A DNA stretch of 14,200 nt from Acidobacteriota bacterium (GCA_021789565.1 JAJYJL010000060.1:1-14200), one strand, 5' to 3'; counted from the first letter of the stretch, positions 1 to 7,568 are shown. Program-made: numbers and translations. The notes: generated from the letters alone by a model not told the origin.

Positions 1-181
1 GAGCTGCAATAACGTCGGGGCTCTCAAGGACCTCGTAGGCTAGAGGTCCTTGAGGGCCGATGACGTTGGTGATGACCAGAGTGATCATCTCGTTCTTCGG
101 GTGGCGCTGGACAATACGAACCATATCAGCGCGCATGTAGAAACGAGATTTCTGGTCGGCGGAAGTGAGAGAAATAAGCAT
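1..181 (-). CDS. Partial hypothetical protein, N-terminal 60 residues
   Basis: The reading frame opens with ATG at 181 and stays open to the window edge, so the C-terminus lies outside. An excellent ribosome binding site (AAAGGAG, five bases before the ATG) marks the start. It lies 43 bases after the P-loop gene in the same direction. The visible protein begins MLISLTSADQ and continues with a mixed pattern suggesting beta strands (MITLVITNVIGP). I do not recognise the family. A 12-bp perfect inverted repeat lies inside the coding part at 23-54. Function unknown; the gene call is firm because of the start signals and operon position. Confidence 0.75.
   Translation of the reverse strand, partial: MLISLTSADQKSRFYMRADMVRIVQRHPKNEMITLVITNVIGPQGPLAYEVLESPDVIAA
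23..54. repeat. 12-bp perfect inverted repeat inside a coding sequence
   Basis: CTCAAGGACCTC at 23-34 and its exact reverse complement GAGGTCCTTGAG at 43-54 flank an 8-base spacer. It lies within the partial gene 1..181, and no T-run follows on either strand, so it is not a standard terminator. It could form a strong mRNA hairpin or be a binding site for a dimeric protein. Confidence 0.7.
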
Positions 182-224
182 GGAGGCTCCTTTGTTGATT
201 TCGAGAATGGATCCGTAATTAACA

Positions 225-1427
225 TCAATCTGCCGCCGGCAGCTTTGCCTTCAAATACATCTTTCCATCGACTGCTGCAAGGGCAATCAAGCCGGCGGTC
301 ATGGCGCCCTTGAGGATAGTCTCAAACGAGCGGGCGTCAGGGAACTGAGTGTAGATCCACCGATAGGCTTCCTCGTAGGGAATCATCTGGCGGACCTGCA
401 TCATCTTGATGAACCGCTCGATTTGGACAGATTCGGGACTGCGCCCGATCCTCGAGAATACCTTCGGCATATCCTCTTCAAGTTCAGTTATCATGATGCT
501 GGCGATCTGGAGATCATCGGCGGTTAGGATCAGATCATCACGTTGGGCTGCTGCGATAACCATTCCCAACTTATGAATGTGAGTCTGTTTTCGAGCCAGG
601 TAGCCGCCAAATCTATCATCCTCGAGACCCGCCGGTTTGCCAGAATGATGCGTTCGATACCACTCGCGTCCCCAGGCAATCGCCTCCGGCTCCAGCCGAT
701 AAGTACCATAGAGCTTTGTGGATATATGTTCCAGGTCTGATGAAAGTTTCTCGCCAATTCCACGGAGACCAGCTGGCACCTCAAGATATGGATATGGAAC
801 AAGCTTTTCTTTTTTATCTGCATAGACAAAAAGACATCGGGAAGTAAATCCTCCGCCGATGAGATACTCAGGGAAGTTGCCGGCGATCCACGCGGGAGTG
901 GTGCAGGCAACCAGATTGATCCAAGGATTCTCAACAATGTCATTTCCGTTCCCCTTTGTCATCTTCTGAAAGGCTCCGGTTTTGGAGTCCCAGAGGGTGA
1001 CTAGTAGGTCAATCATATCCCGGTCGGCGGGGTTGACAAGATTGCCAAACTCGCTAGATTCCAGTGTGAGAGCACATTGGGTATACCACTCGCTGTTGAT
1101 TTCAAACTGTTCGGCTGACCCTGCAAACGCAGATACCAGCGCGGGCCAAGTGACGACATCAGGTCCGAATTTAACTCCTTCAACCTTACGGAGGAGATCC
1201 ATCGCAATTGCTGTAGTCGTTGACTTAGACACGACGCCTGGTGGAGCGACAAAGATAATGTAATGGTTAGGGAACCATTTGAAATAAGCCATGTCGATCC
1301 AGACATGCCGGCGGAGCGCTCCAGCAACAGCGGCAACGCCTGCAAAAAAGTGCATTCGGCGGGGGGCTTCAGAGAAAGAAGCATAATCGCAATAGGCCTT
1401 GAGCCAATCAGGGAAGTTTCTGGACAC
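225..1427 (-). CDS. P-loop NTPase-like phage replication protein (DUF3987/primase-helicase-like)
   Basis: A protein of 400 residues. The start chosen is GTG at 1427, one base after the polymerase stop, because GGGGAG lies nine bases upstream inside the end of the polymerase gene; an upstream in-frame start at 1505 would overlap the polymerase by 77 bases. The N-terminus (NFPDWLKAYCDYASFSEAP) precedes a predicted strand and a Walker A-like loop, APPGVVSKST (residues about 61-70, Lys68), where the usual glycine before lysine is serine. The later text resembles phage proteins I recall as DUF3987-like P-loop ATPases, which sit beside polymerases and are thought to act as replicative helicase or primase-helicase. 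Role inferred from fold hints and position; no biochemical motif proves helicase activity. Confidence 0.7.
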   Translation of the reverse strand: MSRNFPDWLKAYCDYASFSEAPRRMHFFAGVAAVAGALRRHVWIDMAYFKWFPNHYIIFVAPPGVVSKSTTTAIAMDLLRKVEGVKFGPDVVTWPALVSAFAGSAEQFEINSEWYTQCALTLESSEFGNLVNPADRDMIDLLVTLWDSKTGAFQKMTKGNGNDIVENPWINLVACTTPAWIAGNFPEYLIGGGFTSRCLFVYADKKEKLVPYPYLEVPAGLRGIGEKLSSDLEHISTKLYGTYRLEPEAIAWGREWYRTHHSGKPAGLEDDRFGGYLARKQTHIHKLGMVIAAAQRDDLILTADDLQIASIMITELEEDMPKVFSRIGRSPESVQIERFIKMMQVRQMIPYEEAYRWIYTQFPDARSFETILKGAMTAGLIALAAVDGKMYLKAKLPAAD

Positions 1428-1428
1428 T

Positions 1429-3912
1429 CTAGCAATCTCCCCATGACGTCTCCGAAGTTTGGATTGAAAATGGAATGATAAGAGGATCCTCGTAGGGGAT
1501 CTCAATCCTCGAGAGTTCCTTCATCCTCGCCAGCACAGCCGCTTTGACTTTCGTCGGGAACTGCCCGGCTAAGGAATCATGCACCATGATGGTGGTTTGG
1601 ACCTCGGGGAGGTTCAGATAGAAGTTTCTCCATATACGGTTAATAACAAGCGAAACTGTAGACTGCGGTACCCAAGCAATAGCTTCTGGGATAATTGAAT
1701 CGAGACGATCAAAGATATACCACCTGTAACCGAATCGGTTGTCCACGAAGTGATAGCGGGATATTTGTTCTTTAACTCTTTCATGCCAGCGTTTAATTCC
1801 TGGATGCGCACCAAACCAGATCCGCTGAGCACGTTCGACCTCTTGAATAGTTCGGCCTGTATGCGCAGCCATAGTGCGAGCGCTCCCTCCGTAGTTTGTT
1901 CCGTGGCAGAAGGTTTTTGCAAATTCACGGGAGGCCTTGCGTGGGCCTCGGTGATCGAGGTATCGAGGGTGGGTTTCACAGAGTTCCTCCAGCGGTGGTG
2001 GGTCTTTGCCGTCGAGGACAAAGGCGTTCATGAGATGAATGTCAGCGCCCATCCGCAGAGCGGATTTGAGCATTTGGTCGTTGGACTCCCAGACTACAAC
2101 TTGGAGGTCCGCTCGATCTAGATCTCCATTGAAAAATGTATGAGAGATGTCTGGGATGAACATTTCCCGAAGGTTCGGAAGGTGGTACTCAGCCACAAGC
2201 GGATTCTTCCCACGAGCCGCCGCCTTGTTAAGGGACTTAGATTTCTCACTTGGAATGTTTTGGAGGTTACCTCCTCGTCCAAACGCATTCTCAGATGAAG
2301 ACATACGGTAGGTTTTGGGGGCAGTTTTGCCGTTTGAAGATCCTCCAATATTGTATGAGCAGCGGAAACGATTATCGTCATCCAGTGGAGACATGAGGAA
2401 ATTGGAAAGAAACACTCCAAGGGTCCGCATATCGGCCATGCAGTTAACGACTGGCTTGAGGAGAGGCTCCCGCCGGGAGATAGTAGTGAGTGCTTCATCA
2501 TTGATAGTTGGCCTCGATGGAATGCCCTTTTTGGCACGGGTCATCACGACGGGTTGCTGGAGGTCTTCGTAGAAGAGGGTCTGCATGTGCTTGGGAGAGC
2601 GAACGTTGACCGGGTGGCCGAAGACATCCAGTAGAAACTGCTCGCGGGAGGCAAGCTCGGATTGAACTTCGAGGATGAGTGCATTGCGCTTTTCCCTATC
2701 GACCCGCACACCAGCGATCATAGCCTGGAGGACTGGCCAGAGCATCTGCTGTTGGGCGGCGTGGACCTCGAGGAGACCAAGGGTTGTTGCGGTTTGTAGG
2801 AGGACGTCGGCGACCTCGAGAGTATAGACGCAATCTTGGCAGTTGTAATACCAGAGCTGGTCCTCTCCGAGCTTTGGGTCCCAATCCTTGGATTCATCTT
2901 TCCAGTAAACATACCACTCGCAATACATGGAGGCAAGGAAATCTAATCCCTTCGGCATGTCGGAGAAGATCGAATGCTGAGAAATCATCGTGTCCTGGTC
3001 TATCCTTGGAACGAACCGCCAGTGTTTCCAGGTGTACTGTGCGTCGTAGAGGATGTTTTGTCCGACGACTCTGACGTTGGGGTGGGTGAGGAGGCGAGCG
3101 AGGAGCCATACGAGATAAGCCTCTTCAGACTCACTCCAGTATCCCGACGCCTGAGCCACAGCCATGAACGGAATGCAAAGCGCATCCGTGCGCGTCCAAG
3201 CGATTCCCGCACAGGCAATATGTCCTGATCTGGTTTCGATGTCGAAACTGATTCTAAGAGACTCACCACCGTCGAGTTTCGCAATAAGTTGTGAAAGTAT
3301 GCTGTGGCAATCTTGCCAGGTTGGATGTATTCGGAAGTTCCACTCGGGCCTTGCCCACGGAAGCGCATTGCAATTACGCTTGGCTCTTCGGAAATCTTGC
3401 ACTGCAATTGGGCGGTCGGACCATTGACGGAGAATAGCCGCCGGGTGGAGGGTGGGGATGACTTTGATAGAGGGGGCGAAGGAGCAAGAGAGCATCGAGC
3501 CTCGCCATTTGGAAATTCCCCACTTGCCAGTGAGAGCCCACATAGCAACGTTGCCAACGGCGATGATGATCCAGGGCTGGACGAGGGAGACTTCCCGCTG
3601 GAGAAGGGTGTAGCCGTCGAGGATCTCTCGGGTAACCCAAAGACCTTGGATTTCGGTGTGCGCATTTGTGCGGTCCTTTTTGGCTTTGGCGATGTAGCAG
3701 GAGATGTCGTTGCCAGGAGGACGGATGCGGGCGACATTTGTCAGAAAGCACTCACTGCGGGAGATCCCCGCATCGTGGAGCATTCGGTTGAGCTCCATGC
3801 CCGAGGCGCCGACGAAAGGGGAGTTCTTGATTTCCTCCTCGGCGCCGGGAGCCTCCCCGACGATCATGATGCGGGAGGAAAGAGAACCTTCAGGTTTGAC
3901 TTGGATGGGCAT
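1429..3912 (-). CDS. Uracil-DNA glycosylase-like domain fused to family A DNA polymerase
   Basis: An 827-residue protein that should copy the phage genome. Start ATG at 3912 has GAGG about nine bases upstream and overlaps the previous gene by 23 bases; the frame extends to 3999 but that part looks non-homologous. Residues about 14-185 resemble family 4 (SPO1-type) uracil-DNA glycosylase: GEAPG at 19-23, PFVG at 32-35, HPAA at 156-159. Next comes a 3'-5' exonuclease with all three motifs: FDIET (Asp224, Glu226), Asn286 to Asp290, and Tyr356 to Asp360. The polymerase domain has motif A GDLDRADLQ (Asp597, Asp602), motif B with Arg662, Lys666 and Tyr674, and motif C VHDS (Asp779). No 5' nuclease domain is present. 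SPO1 phage polymerase has the same glycosylase-like N-terminus. The N-terminal Fe-S cysteines typical of family 4 are missing. Confidence 0.95.
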   Translation of the reverse strand: MPIQVKPEGSLSSRIMIVGEAPGAEEEIKNSPFVGASGMELNRMLHDAGISRSECFLTNVARIRPPGNDISCYIAKAKKDRTNAHTEIQGLWVTREILDGYTLLQREVSLVQPWIIIAVGNVAMWALTGKWGISKWRGSMLSCSFAPSIKVIPTLHPAAILRQWSDRPIAVQDFRRAKRNCNALPWARPEWNFRIHPTWQDCHSILSQLIAKLDGGESLRISFDIETRSGHIACAGIAWTRTDALCIPFMAVAQASGYWSESEEAYLVWLLARLLTHPNVRVVGQNILYDAQYTWKHWRFVPRIDQDTMISQHSIFSDMPKGLDFLASMYCEWYVYWKDESKDWDPKLGEDQLWYYNCQDCVYTLEVADVLLQTATTLGLLEVHAAQQQMLWPVLQAMIAGVRVDREKRNALILEVQSELASREQFLLDVFGHPVNVRSPKHMQTLFYEDLQQPVVMTRAKKGIPSRPTINDEALTTISRREPLLKPVVNCMADMRTLGVFLSNFLMSPLDDDNRFRCSYNIGGSSNGKTAPKTYRMSSSENAFGRGGNLQNIPSEKSKSLNKAAARGKNPLVAEYHLPNLREMFIPDISHTFFNGDLDRADLQVVVWESNDQMLKSALRMGADIHLMNAFVLDGKDPPPLEELCETHPRYLDHRGPRKASREFAKTFCHGTNYGGSARTMAAHTGRTIQEVERAQRIWFGAHPGIKRWHERVKEQISRYHFVDNRFGYRWYIFDRLDSIIPEAIAWVPQSTVSLVINRIWRNFYLNLPEVQTTIMVHDSLAGQFPTKVKAAVLARMKELSRIEIPYEDPLIIPFSIQTSETSWGDC

Positions 3913-4162
3913 TGCAGCGGTCCTCAACGAGCTTGGCGTAGCCAATAATGTCATGCCAGTGGTCTGCAAAACTAGGATTTCCACTGACAGCTCGTGCAAG
4001 TTTGTGGCATATCATGTCTACCGCCTCGCGCTGCGCGAAGGTCATAGCGTGCCACATAGGACCGCTTCGCATTATATTCTTGAGCTGTTGTGCTACGGCG
4101 GAATTGGAGTCAAAGTCCCCGTGCGTTTTACCCCGCTCGGCAAGGGTCTCTTCAATTGTCAT
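3890..4162 (-). CDS. DUF6378-like phage protein
   Basis: A 90-residue protein beginning MTIEETLAERGKTHGDF and containing the stretch AVDMICHKLARAVSGNP followed by ADHWHDIIGYAKLVEDR. This pattern matches the all-helical DUF6378 domain as I recall it, common in phages near replication genes. The start at 4162 is preferred to the in-frame upstream codon at 4213 because the family begins there; it overlaps the previous gene by 11 bases and lacks a good ribosome binding site, so it probably depends on translational coupling. The ending overlaps the polymerase start. The conserved helical Asp/His/Tyr pattern hints at a MazG-like nucleotide-binding fold, but that is speculation; no function is established. 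Confidence 0.8.
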   Translation of the reverse strand: MTIEETLAERGKTHGDFDSNSAVAQQLKNIMRSGPMWHAMTFAQREAVDMICHKLARAVSGNPSFADHWHDIIGYAKLVEDRCNAHPSQT

Positions 4163-4391
4163 GATGGGTGTGCCAGGCCTTTTTGATTCGATTGAACATT
4201 CTTCTAAGCGCAAATTGTCGCGTCAAAGATATTGCAGTATATAGCAATCCGATTTCGAAGTCAGAACCGTAGGTTAAAGACTTGAAACCGAATAAAGGAA
4301 GGATTAGAAGGTTGGCGCTGTAGTTAATGCTGAAGCCGATGAAGATATTTGTACAGGCTTCAACAAAAGAACCTCTGCGTGTTTGACTCAT
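4152..4391 (-). CDS. Small membrane protein (DUF7220-like)
   Basis: A 79-residue protein whose ATG overlaps the methyltransferase stop (ATGA at 4391-4388). It begins with a basic segment (MSQTRRGSF), followed by a hydrophobic stretch with NIFIGFSINYSANLLILPLF and a second at about 48-60, ending in a basic tail (RRMFNRIKKAWHTHH). Two membrane spans are therefore likely. The pattern of an invariant N near NIFIGF, LILPLFGF and ALRRMFN matches small phage membrane proteins annotated DUF7220, from memory. The gene is more AT-rich than its neighbours. Function unknown; not an obvious holin because it sits in the replication operon. Confidence 0.8.
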   Translation of the reverse strand: MSQTRRGSFVEACTNIFIGFSINYSANLLILPLFGFKSLTYGSDFEIGLLYTAISLTRQFALRRMFNRIKKAWHTHHDN

Positions 4392-5725
4392 TTCAACTCC
4401 TCCAGCCTCTTCGCCGCAATAGCATAAGCCGCCGGATCCTGTTCAATCCCGGTCGCTAAGACCTTCTCCGCGTTAGCAGCAGGAAACACCACGCCGGAGC
4501 CAGCGAAAGGATCAATAACAGTATTACCAGGGATAACGCTGCGAAGCAATAGATTGCGGTACAGAGCAACAGGCTTCGCTGCAGGATGCCCAGGGTTCGG
4601 GTCAGAAGTGCACTCGATGACATCGGGGTAGATACGAGTGACATGGCGGTTGCCCTTGGTAGCGTAGAGGATTAACTGGTACTTTCGCTGCGGGCCGGAG
4701 TCCACCCACGGAACTCGGTTCGCTGTAGGATTGAACCAGACCAGCGGGGTTCGGAATGGCTTCCAGCCGGCGGCTCGGACGCGCTCGCGCAGATCAAGGA
4801 ACCGCTCGATGTCACAAAACAGATAAAGATGCGCGAGGGGCTTGGCAAGGCGGAAGGTCTCGGGGATGAAGCCGGCCATAAGGCGCTGCCAGTTCTCAAG
4901 AGAATCGTCGTAAAAGTGGCTCCCATCGCCGCCGCCACCAGCGAGACCGCCAGAATCATTAAAATTCTGCGCGTCGATGCCATAAGGCGGGTCGGAAAGG
5001 ATAACGTCGAAAGATGCGGCAGGGAGAGTAGGGAGGATCTCAAGGCAGTCTCCCTTTAGTAGGGTATGGGACGAGGACTTGAGGTTGCCCAAGGCGGCGC
5101 CGAGTTCAGCCCGCCGTTGGGTTTCCTCCTTTCGGCGGAGGATCTTGAGGGCCTCTTGGGCGGAGGAGGCTTTCTGGATGTCCGGGTCGTCGAGGTGCTT
5201 AGAAACGATGAGCTCCGCGCGAAGGCGCTGCGCTGGCTCGCCGCCGACATAGTCGGTTGAGTCGATCTCGGCGGCGACCTGCGCGATACTCGGCGGGCAC
5301 TCATTGTTTTTTTCAGCCTGGAGACGGCGGAGCTCGAAGAGCTGAGATTCGGCCACCGCACGGTCTTGCCAGGACAGATCGGCGCGCTGGATGTTTTCCT
5401 CGAGTTCAATCTCGAATGCGTCGAGAGAATCGAGAGTGCTGAGGAGAGTGCAGGGCAGCTGGCCTTCGGGAAACTCGAAATCCGCCCAACGAATTCGCTT
5501 GGACATCTCCCAAAGGTTTTGTATGGCCTTGAGCCGTCGCCATCCGGCGATTAGGATGAACTTGCCGTCGGCGCCTGGACGCACGACGGGAGGATGGAGG
5601 AGGCTGTTCTTGTCGATGGAGGCGGCGAGGTCGAGGATCTGTTCGGCGGAGAACTCTCGGCGTTGCCGGGCCTCGGGAATCTCGAGGTCGGAGATGGAAA
5701 TGACCTGGATAGAATTGGGGTTCAT
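4388..5725 (-). CDS. ParB-like N-terminal domain fused to beta-class DNA methyltransferase
   Basis: A 445-residue protein. Residues about 8-115 look like a ParB/Srx nuclease-like domain: IPEARQRREF, then HPPVVRP, GWRRLKA at 61-67 and EENIQRADLSW at 109-119. A helical linker leads to an amino-methyltransferase with the catalytic motif DPPY at 245-248 and the AdoMet-binding motif DPFAGSG at 405-411; HPAAKP at about 380-385 is the usual partner motif. The order DPPY before the AdoMet motif indicates the beta class, which makes N6-methyladenine or N4-methylcytosine. No restriction partner is visible, so it is probably an orphan methylase protecting phage DNA. Start ATG at 5725 has GGAG six bases upstream, directly after an intrinsic terminator. 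Such ParB-methylase fusions are common in phages. Target sequence cannot be predicted. Confidence 0.93.
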   Translation of the reverse strand: MNPNSIQVISISDLEIPEARQRREFSAEQILDLAASIDKNSLLHPPVVRPGADGKFILIAGWRRLKAIQNLWEMSKRIRWADFEFPEGQLPCTLLSTLDSLDAFEIELEENIQRADLSWQDRAVAESQLFELRRLQAEKNNECPPSIAQVAAEIDSTDYVGGEPAQRLRAELIVSKHLDDPDIQKASSAQEALKILRRKEETQRRAELGAALGNLKSSSHTLLKGDCLEILPTLPAASFDVILSDPPYGIDAQNFNDSGGLAGGGGDGSHFYDDSLENWQRLMAGFIPETFRLAKPLAHLYLFCDIERFLDLRERVRAAGWKPFRTPLVWFNPTANRVPWVDSGPQRKYQLILYATKGNRHVTRIYPDVIECTSDPNPGHPAAKPVALYRNLLLRSVIPGNTVIDPFAGSGVVFPAANAEKVLATGIEQDPAAYAIAAKRLEELK

Positions 5726-5734
5726 TTAGGCTCC

Positions 5735-5758
5735 AAAGAAAAGGGCCATCCTTGGCCC
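5735..5758 (-). terminator. Intrinsic terminator between the 177-residue protein gene and the methyltransferase
   Basis: On the minus strand GGGCCA, loop AGGA, TGGCCC form a 6-bp GC-rich stem followed at once by TTTTCTTT (5742-5735). It lies 9 bases after the stop of 5768..6301 and ends only one base before the methyltransferase SD (GGAG at 5734-5731). Its position suggests partial termination controlling methyltransferase and polymerase expression. Confidence 0.75.
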
Positions 5759-5767
5759 GGTGGAAGA

Positions 5768-6301
5768 TTACACCTTGGCGACGGCGCCGACGGAATCGAC
5801 GAGTTCACCGCTGTTGTTCGGGTCCTCGTTCTTGATCTTTACTCGGACCGGGCGGCCCTGCATGGCCAGAAGGCTGAAGGGCTCTCCCGGCTTGTTCATG
5901 TCGAGAGCCTCGCGGTACCGACGGAGCTGCCCGTTCTTGCCCGGCGCACCATCCAGCGTGCCGCTTGGGGTGATGTCCAGAATGCAGGAGTCACGGAGGG
6001 TCACCTTGGGCTGACCGACGAGTTCCATGACGGCGGGATTCTGGCTGAGGTCGATCTCGATGGGAATGTCGAGGAAGGTGTACATCTTGGTGGGGTCCTT
6101 CTTCCCGGCGTTCTGGCGAGGCTTGACCTCCCCAATCACGCCGATCAGCTCGGTTCCGGCAGGGATGGGTGGACGGCGGGAGAAGGACTCGGACGTGGTG
6201 GACTGAAGGAGTGCGTTGGGATCGAAGATGGAGGATTCCATAGAGATATACTCGCTGTAGTAGAGTTGATTGACGATAGATCGACGAATAAAAGGGTGCA
6301 A
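5768..6301 (-). CDS. Conserved phage protein, ATPase partner, possible ssDNA-binding role
   Basis: A protein of 177 residues if it starts at TTG 6301, the start I favour because a perfect AAGGAGG lies eight bases upstream and the gap to the ATPase stop is then only 15 bases. The alternative ATG at 6241 (157 residues, MESSIFDPNALL) has only a weak signal, but related phage proteins, as I recall them, begin near this FDPNA motif, so the first 20 residues may be a lineage-specific extension. Recognisable conserved segments are PPIPAGTELIGVIGEVK and YREALDMNKPGEPFSL with AMQGRPVRVKI at the end. This family usually follows the AAA ATPase gene in phages. Its beta-rich text would suit an OB-like or DNA-binding role, but that is inference. 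Confidence 0.85.
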   Translation of the reverse strand: MHPFIRRSIVNQLYYSEYISMESSIFDPNALLQSTTSESFSRRPPIPAGTELIGVIGEVKPRQNAGKKDPTKMYTFLDIPIEIDLSQNPAVMELVGQPKVTLRDSCILDITPSGTLDGAPGKNGQLRRYREALDMNKPGEPFSLLAMQGRPVRVKIKNEDPNNSGELVDSVGAVAKV

Positions 6302-6309
6302 TGAGGTTG

Positions 6310-6316
6310 CCTCCTT
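6310..6316 (-). promoter_or_regulatory. Perfect ribosome binding site deciding a TTG start
   Basis: AAGGAGG on the minus strand, immediately after the ATPase stop codon and eight bases before TTG at 6301. It is the strongest SD in this part of the window and favours the TTG start over the downstream ATG at 6241. Confidence 0.65.
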
Positions 6317-7183
6317 TTACTTAACGCCCGCTCGAGACTTCCATTTCGAGACGATCTGCCGAAAGTCGGGCTTGATGCCGTCGGCGATCGGCAAGTTCCT
6401 GGCCTTGAGGTCAGCCAGTGCACTTGCGGTGCTCCAGGAAAACTGTGTTCCGGTTCGAACTGCCATGATTACGTCGGAGAACATGGGAGGGAGCTTTGGT
6501 GCGAGCTTCCGCCCGAGGGTCCCGGTCATCACCTTCGTGCCGCCGAGGACCTCATCGTTCTCTCGGTCGATGTGGGAGATCAGGACGAAATGGCACTTGC
6601 AACCGTCGGTGAGCTTCTTGATCAGCTTCTCGATCTGGTCCATTGCGATTTGCCAGTCGGGCTGAGACTTCACCGGCTTGCCGCCGACCACCAGGGACAT
6701 GGCGGCTGTGCCGATGCCGGTGAGGGAGTCGATCACGAGGACCTTATCTGTGCCCCACTTGTCTACCGGGCCGAAGGCCTTGTTGTTCTGATCGGTGAAG
6801 TTGTTGAGAGCGCCGAAGAGCTGGATGAACTGGTTGTGCTTTGAGCGGTCCGAATCGACCATCTTGGTCAGTGCGTCGTAGGTGAGGGAGTTGATCATCT
6901 TTGCGGTCTTGATCATCTCGTCGAAGCCGACAGATGGGAACTCGACTCGGGTGTAGTGGAAATTGGAAGGGAGGGGTTTGCCGTTGTCCAGGTAATAACC
7001 GAGCAAAGCCTCCATCCCGGTGGCTTCGCCGATACCGAGGTAGAATACCTCGAGGCCGGAGTCGATCAGAGTGCCGATGGAATAGGTCTTGCCCGTTCCG
7101 CCGGGACCCTCAAGAAGGGTTTTGAAGCCAGGAATCGAGGGCTGAGGAGCAGGAGACACTTGGACTGGTTGGGGACTGTTCAT
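6317..7183 (-). CDS. RecA/AAA-like ATPase (AAA_24 type, Sak4-like)
   Basis: A 288-residue ATPase. Walker A is GPGGTGKT at 26-33, Walker B is VLVIDS at 148-153 with Asp152, and a sensor-like segment HFVLISHIDRE lies at 198-208. These match the AAA_24/Sak4-like group of phage ATPases, relatives of RecA that act in recombination or replication restart. The start ATG at 7183 has GGAG nine bases upstream; the Pro/Gln-rich first 18 residues look like a flexible leader. The gene overlaps the preceding one by 74 bases in a different frame. With the adjacent nuclease (7565..8479) and partner protein (5768..6301) it forms a plausible DNA-end processing and pairing set. Exact activity (annealing, strand exchange or loading) cannot be decided from sequence. 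Confidence 0.9.
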   Translation of the reverse strand: MNSPQPVQVSPAPQPSIPGFKTLLEGPGGTGKTYSIGTLIDSGLEVFYLGIGEATGMEALLGYYLDNGKPLPSNFHYTRVEFPSVGFDEMIKTAKMINSLTYDALTKMVDSDRSKHNQFIQLFGALNNFTDQNNKAFGPVDKWGTDKVLVIDSLTGIGTAAMSLVVGGKPVKSQPDWQIAMDQIEKLIKKLTDGCKCHFVLISHIDRENDEVLGGTKVMTGTLGRKLAPKLPPMFSDVIMAVRTGTQFSWSTASALADLKARNLPIADGIKPDFRQIVSKWKSRAGVK

Positions 7184-7568
7184 AATGGAGGACTCCGATG
7201 TCTAGAAGATGAAGGTACAGGTTGAACTCTCGACGGATGAGGGACTCAGGAAGGTCGTCTAGAGGATCACGGGAGGTGAAATCGGCGCCCTCGCCCAGGT
7301 TGGAACAGGCCCAGGCGTCCAGGATGGAACCTGGGATGGGCATGATGGGACTGTACTGGTCGGGGGCAAACTGCGTAGTGGCTTGAGAGGCGTGGGTTTC
7401 ACAGTAGCAAATCTCGGGCCAGCAGTCGGGAGAACCCTCACATAAAATGCGAGCCCAGATGTCTCCGCACAGTGGGCAGAACTTTGCGACGGAGCGGGAA
7501 TAGAACTTCCAGTGATCGTGGATCTCGAAATGGAAGCTCTCGCCGGCGAGTGAAACAAAGCCTTTCAC
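7110..7568 (-). CDS. Cysteine-rich conserved phage protein, probable zinc binder
   Basis: A 152-residue protein starting with GTG at 7568, whose GTGA overlaps the nuclease stop. The N-terminal half has FCPLCGDIWARILCEG followed by further cysteines and His (CWPEICYCETHA), suggesting one zinc site. The core ends with PESLIRREFNLYLHLLD, a pattern I recall from a widespread phage family of about 120 residues. The last 30 residues, rich in Ser and Pro, are read inside the N-terminal part of the ATPase gene and are probably a poorly constrained tail. No catalytic motif is visible. Location between nuclease and ATPase suggests a part in DNA processing, which is inference only. Confidence 0.8.
   Translation of the reverse strand: MKGFVSLAGESFHFEIHDHWKFYSRSVAKFCPLCGDIWARILCEGSPDCWPEICYCETHASQATTQFAPDQYSPIMPIPGSILDAWACSNLGEGADFTSRDPLDDLPESLIRREFNLYLHLLDIGVLHYEQSPTSPSVSCSSALDSWLQNPS

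Noticed and set aside
3304..3948. 214-codon plus-strand open frame opposite the polymerase
   Set aside because: It mirrors codons of the polymerase and has no ribosome binding site or recognisable motif.
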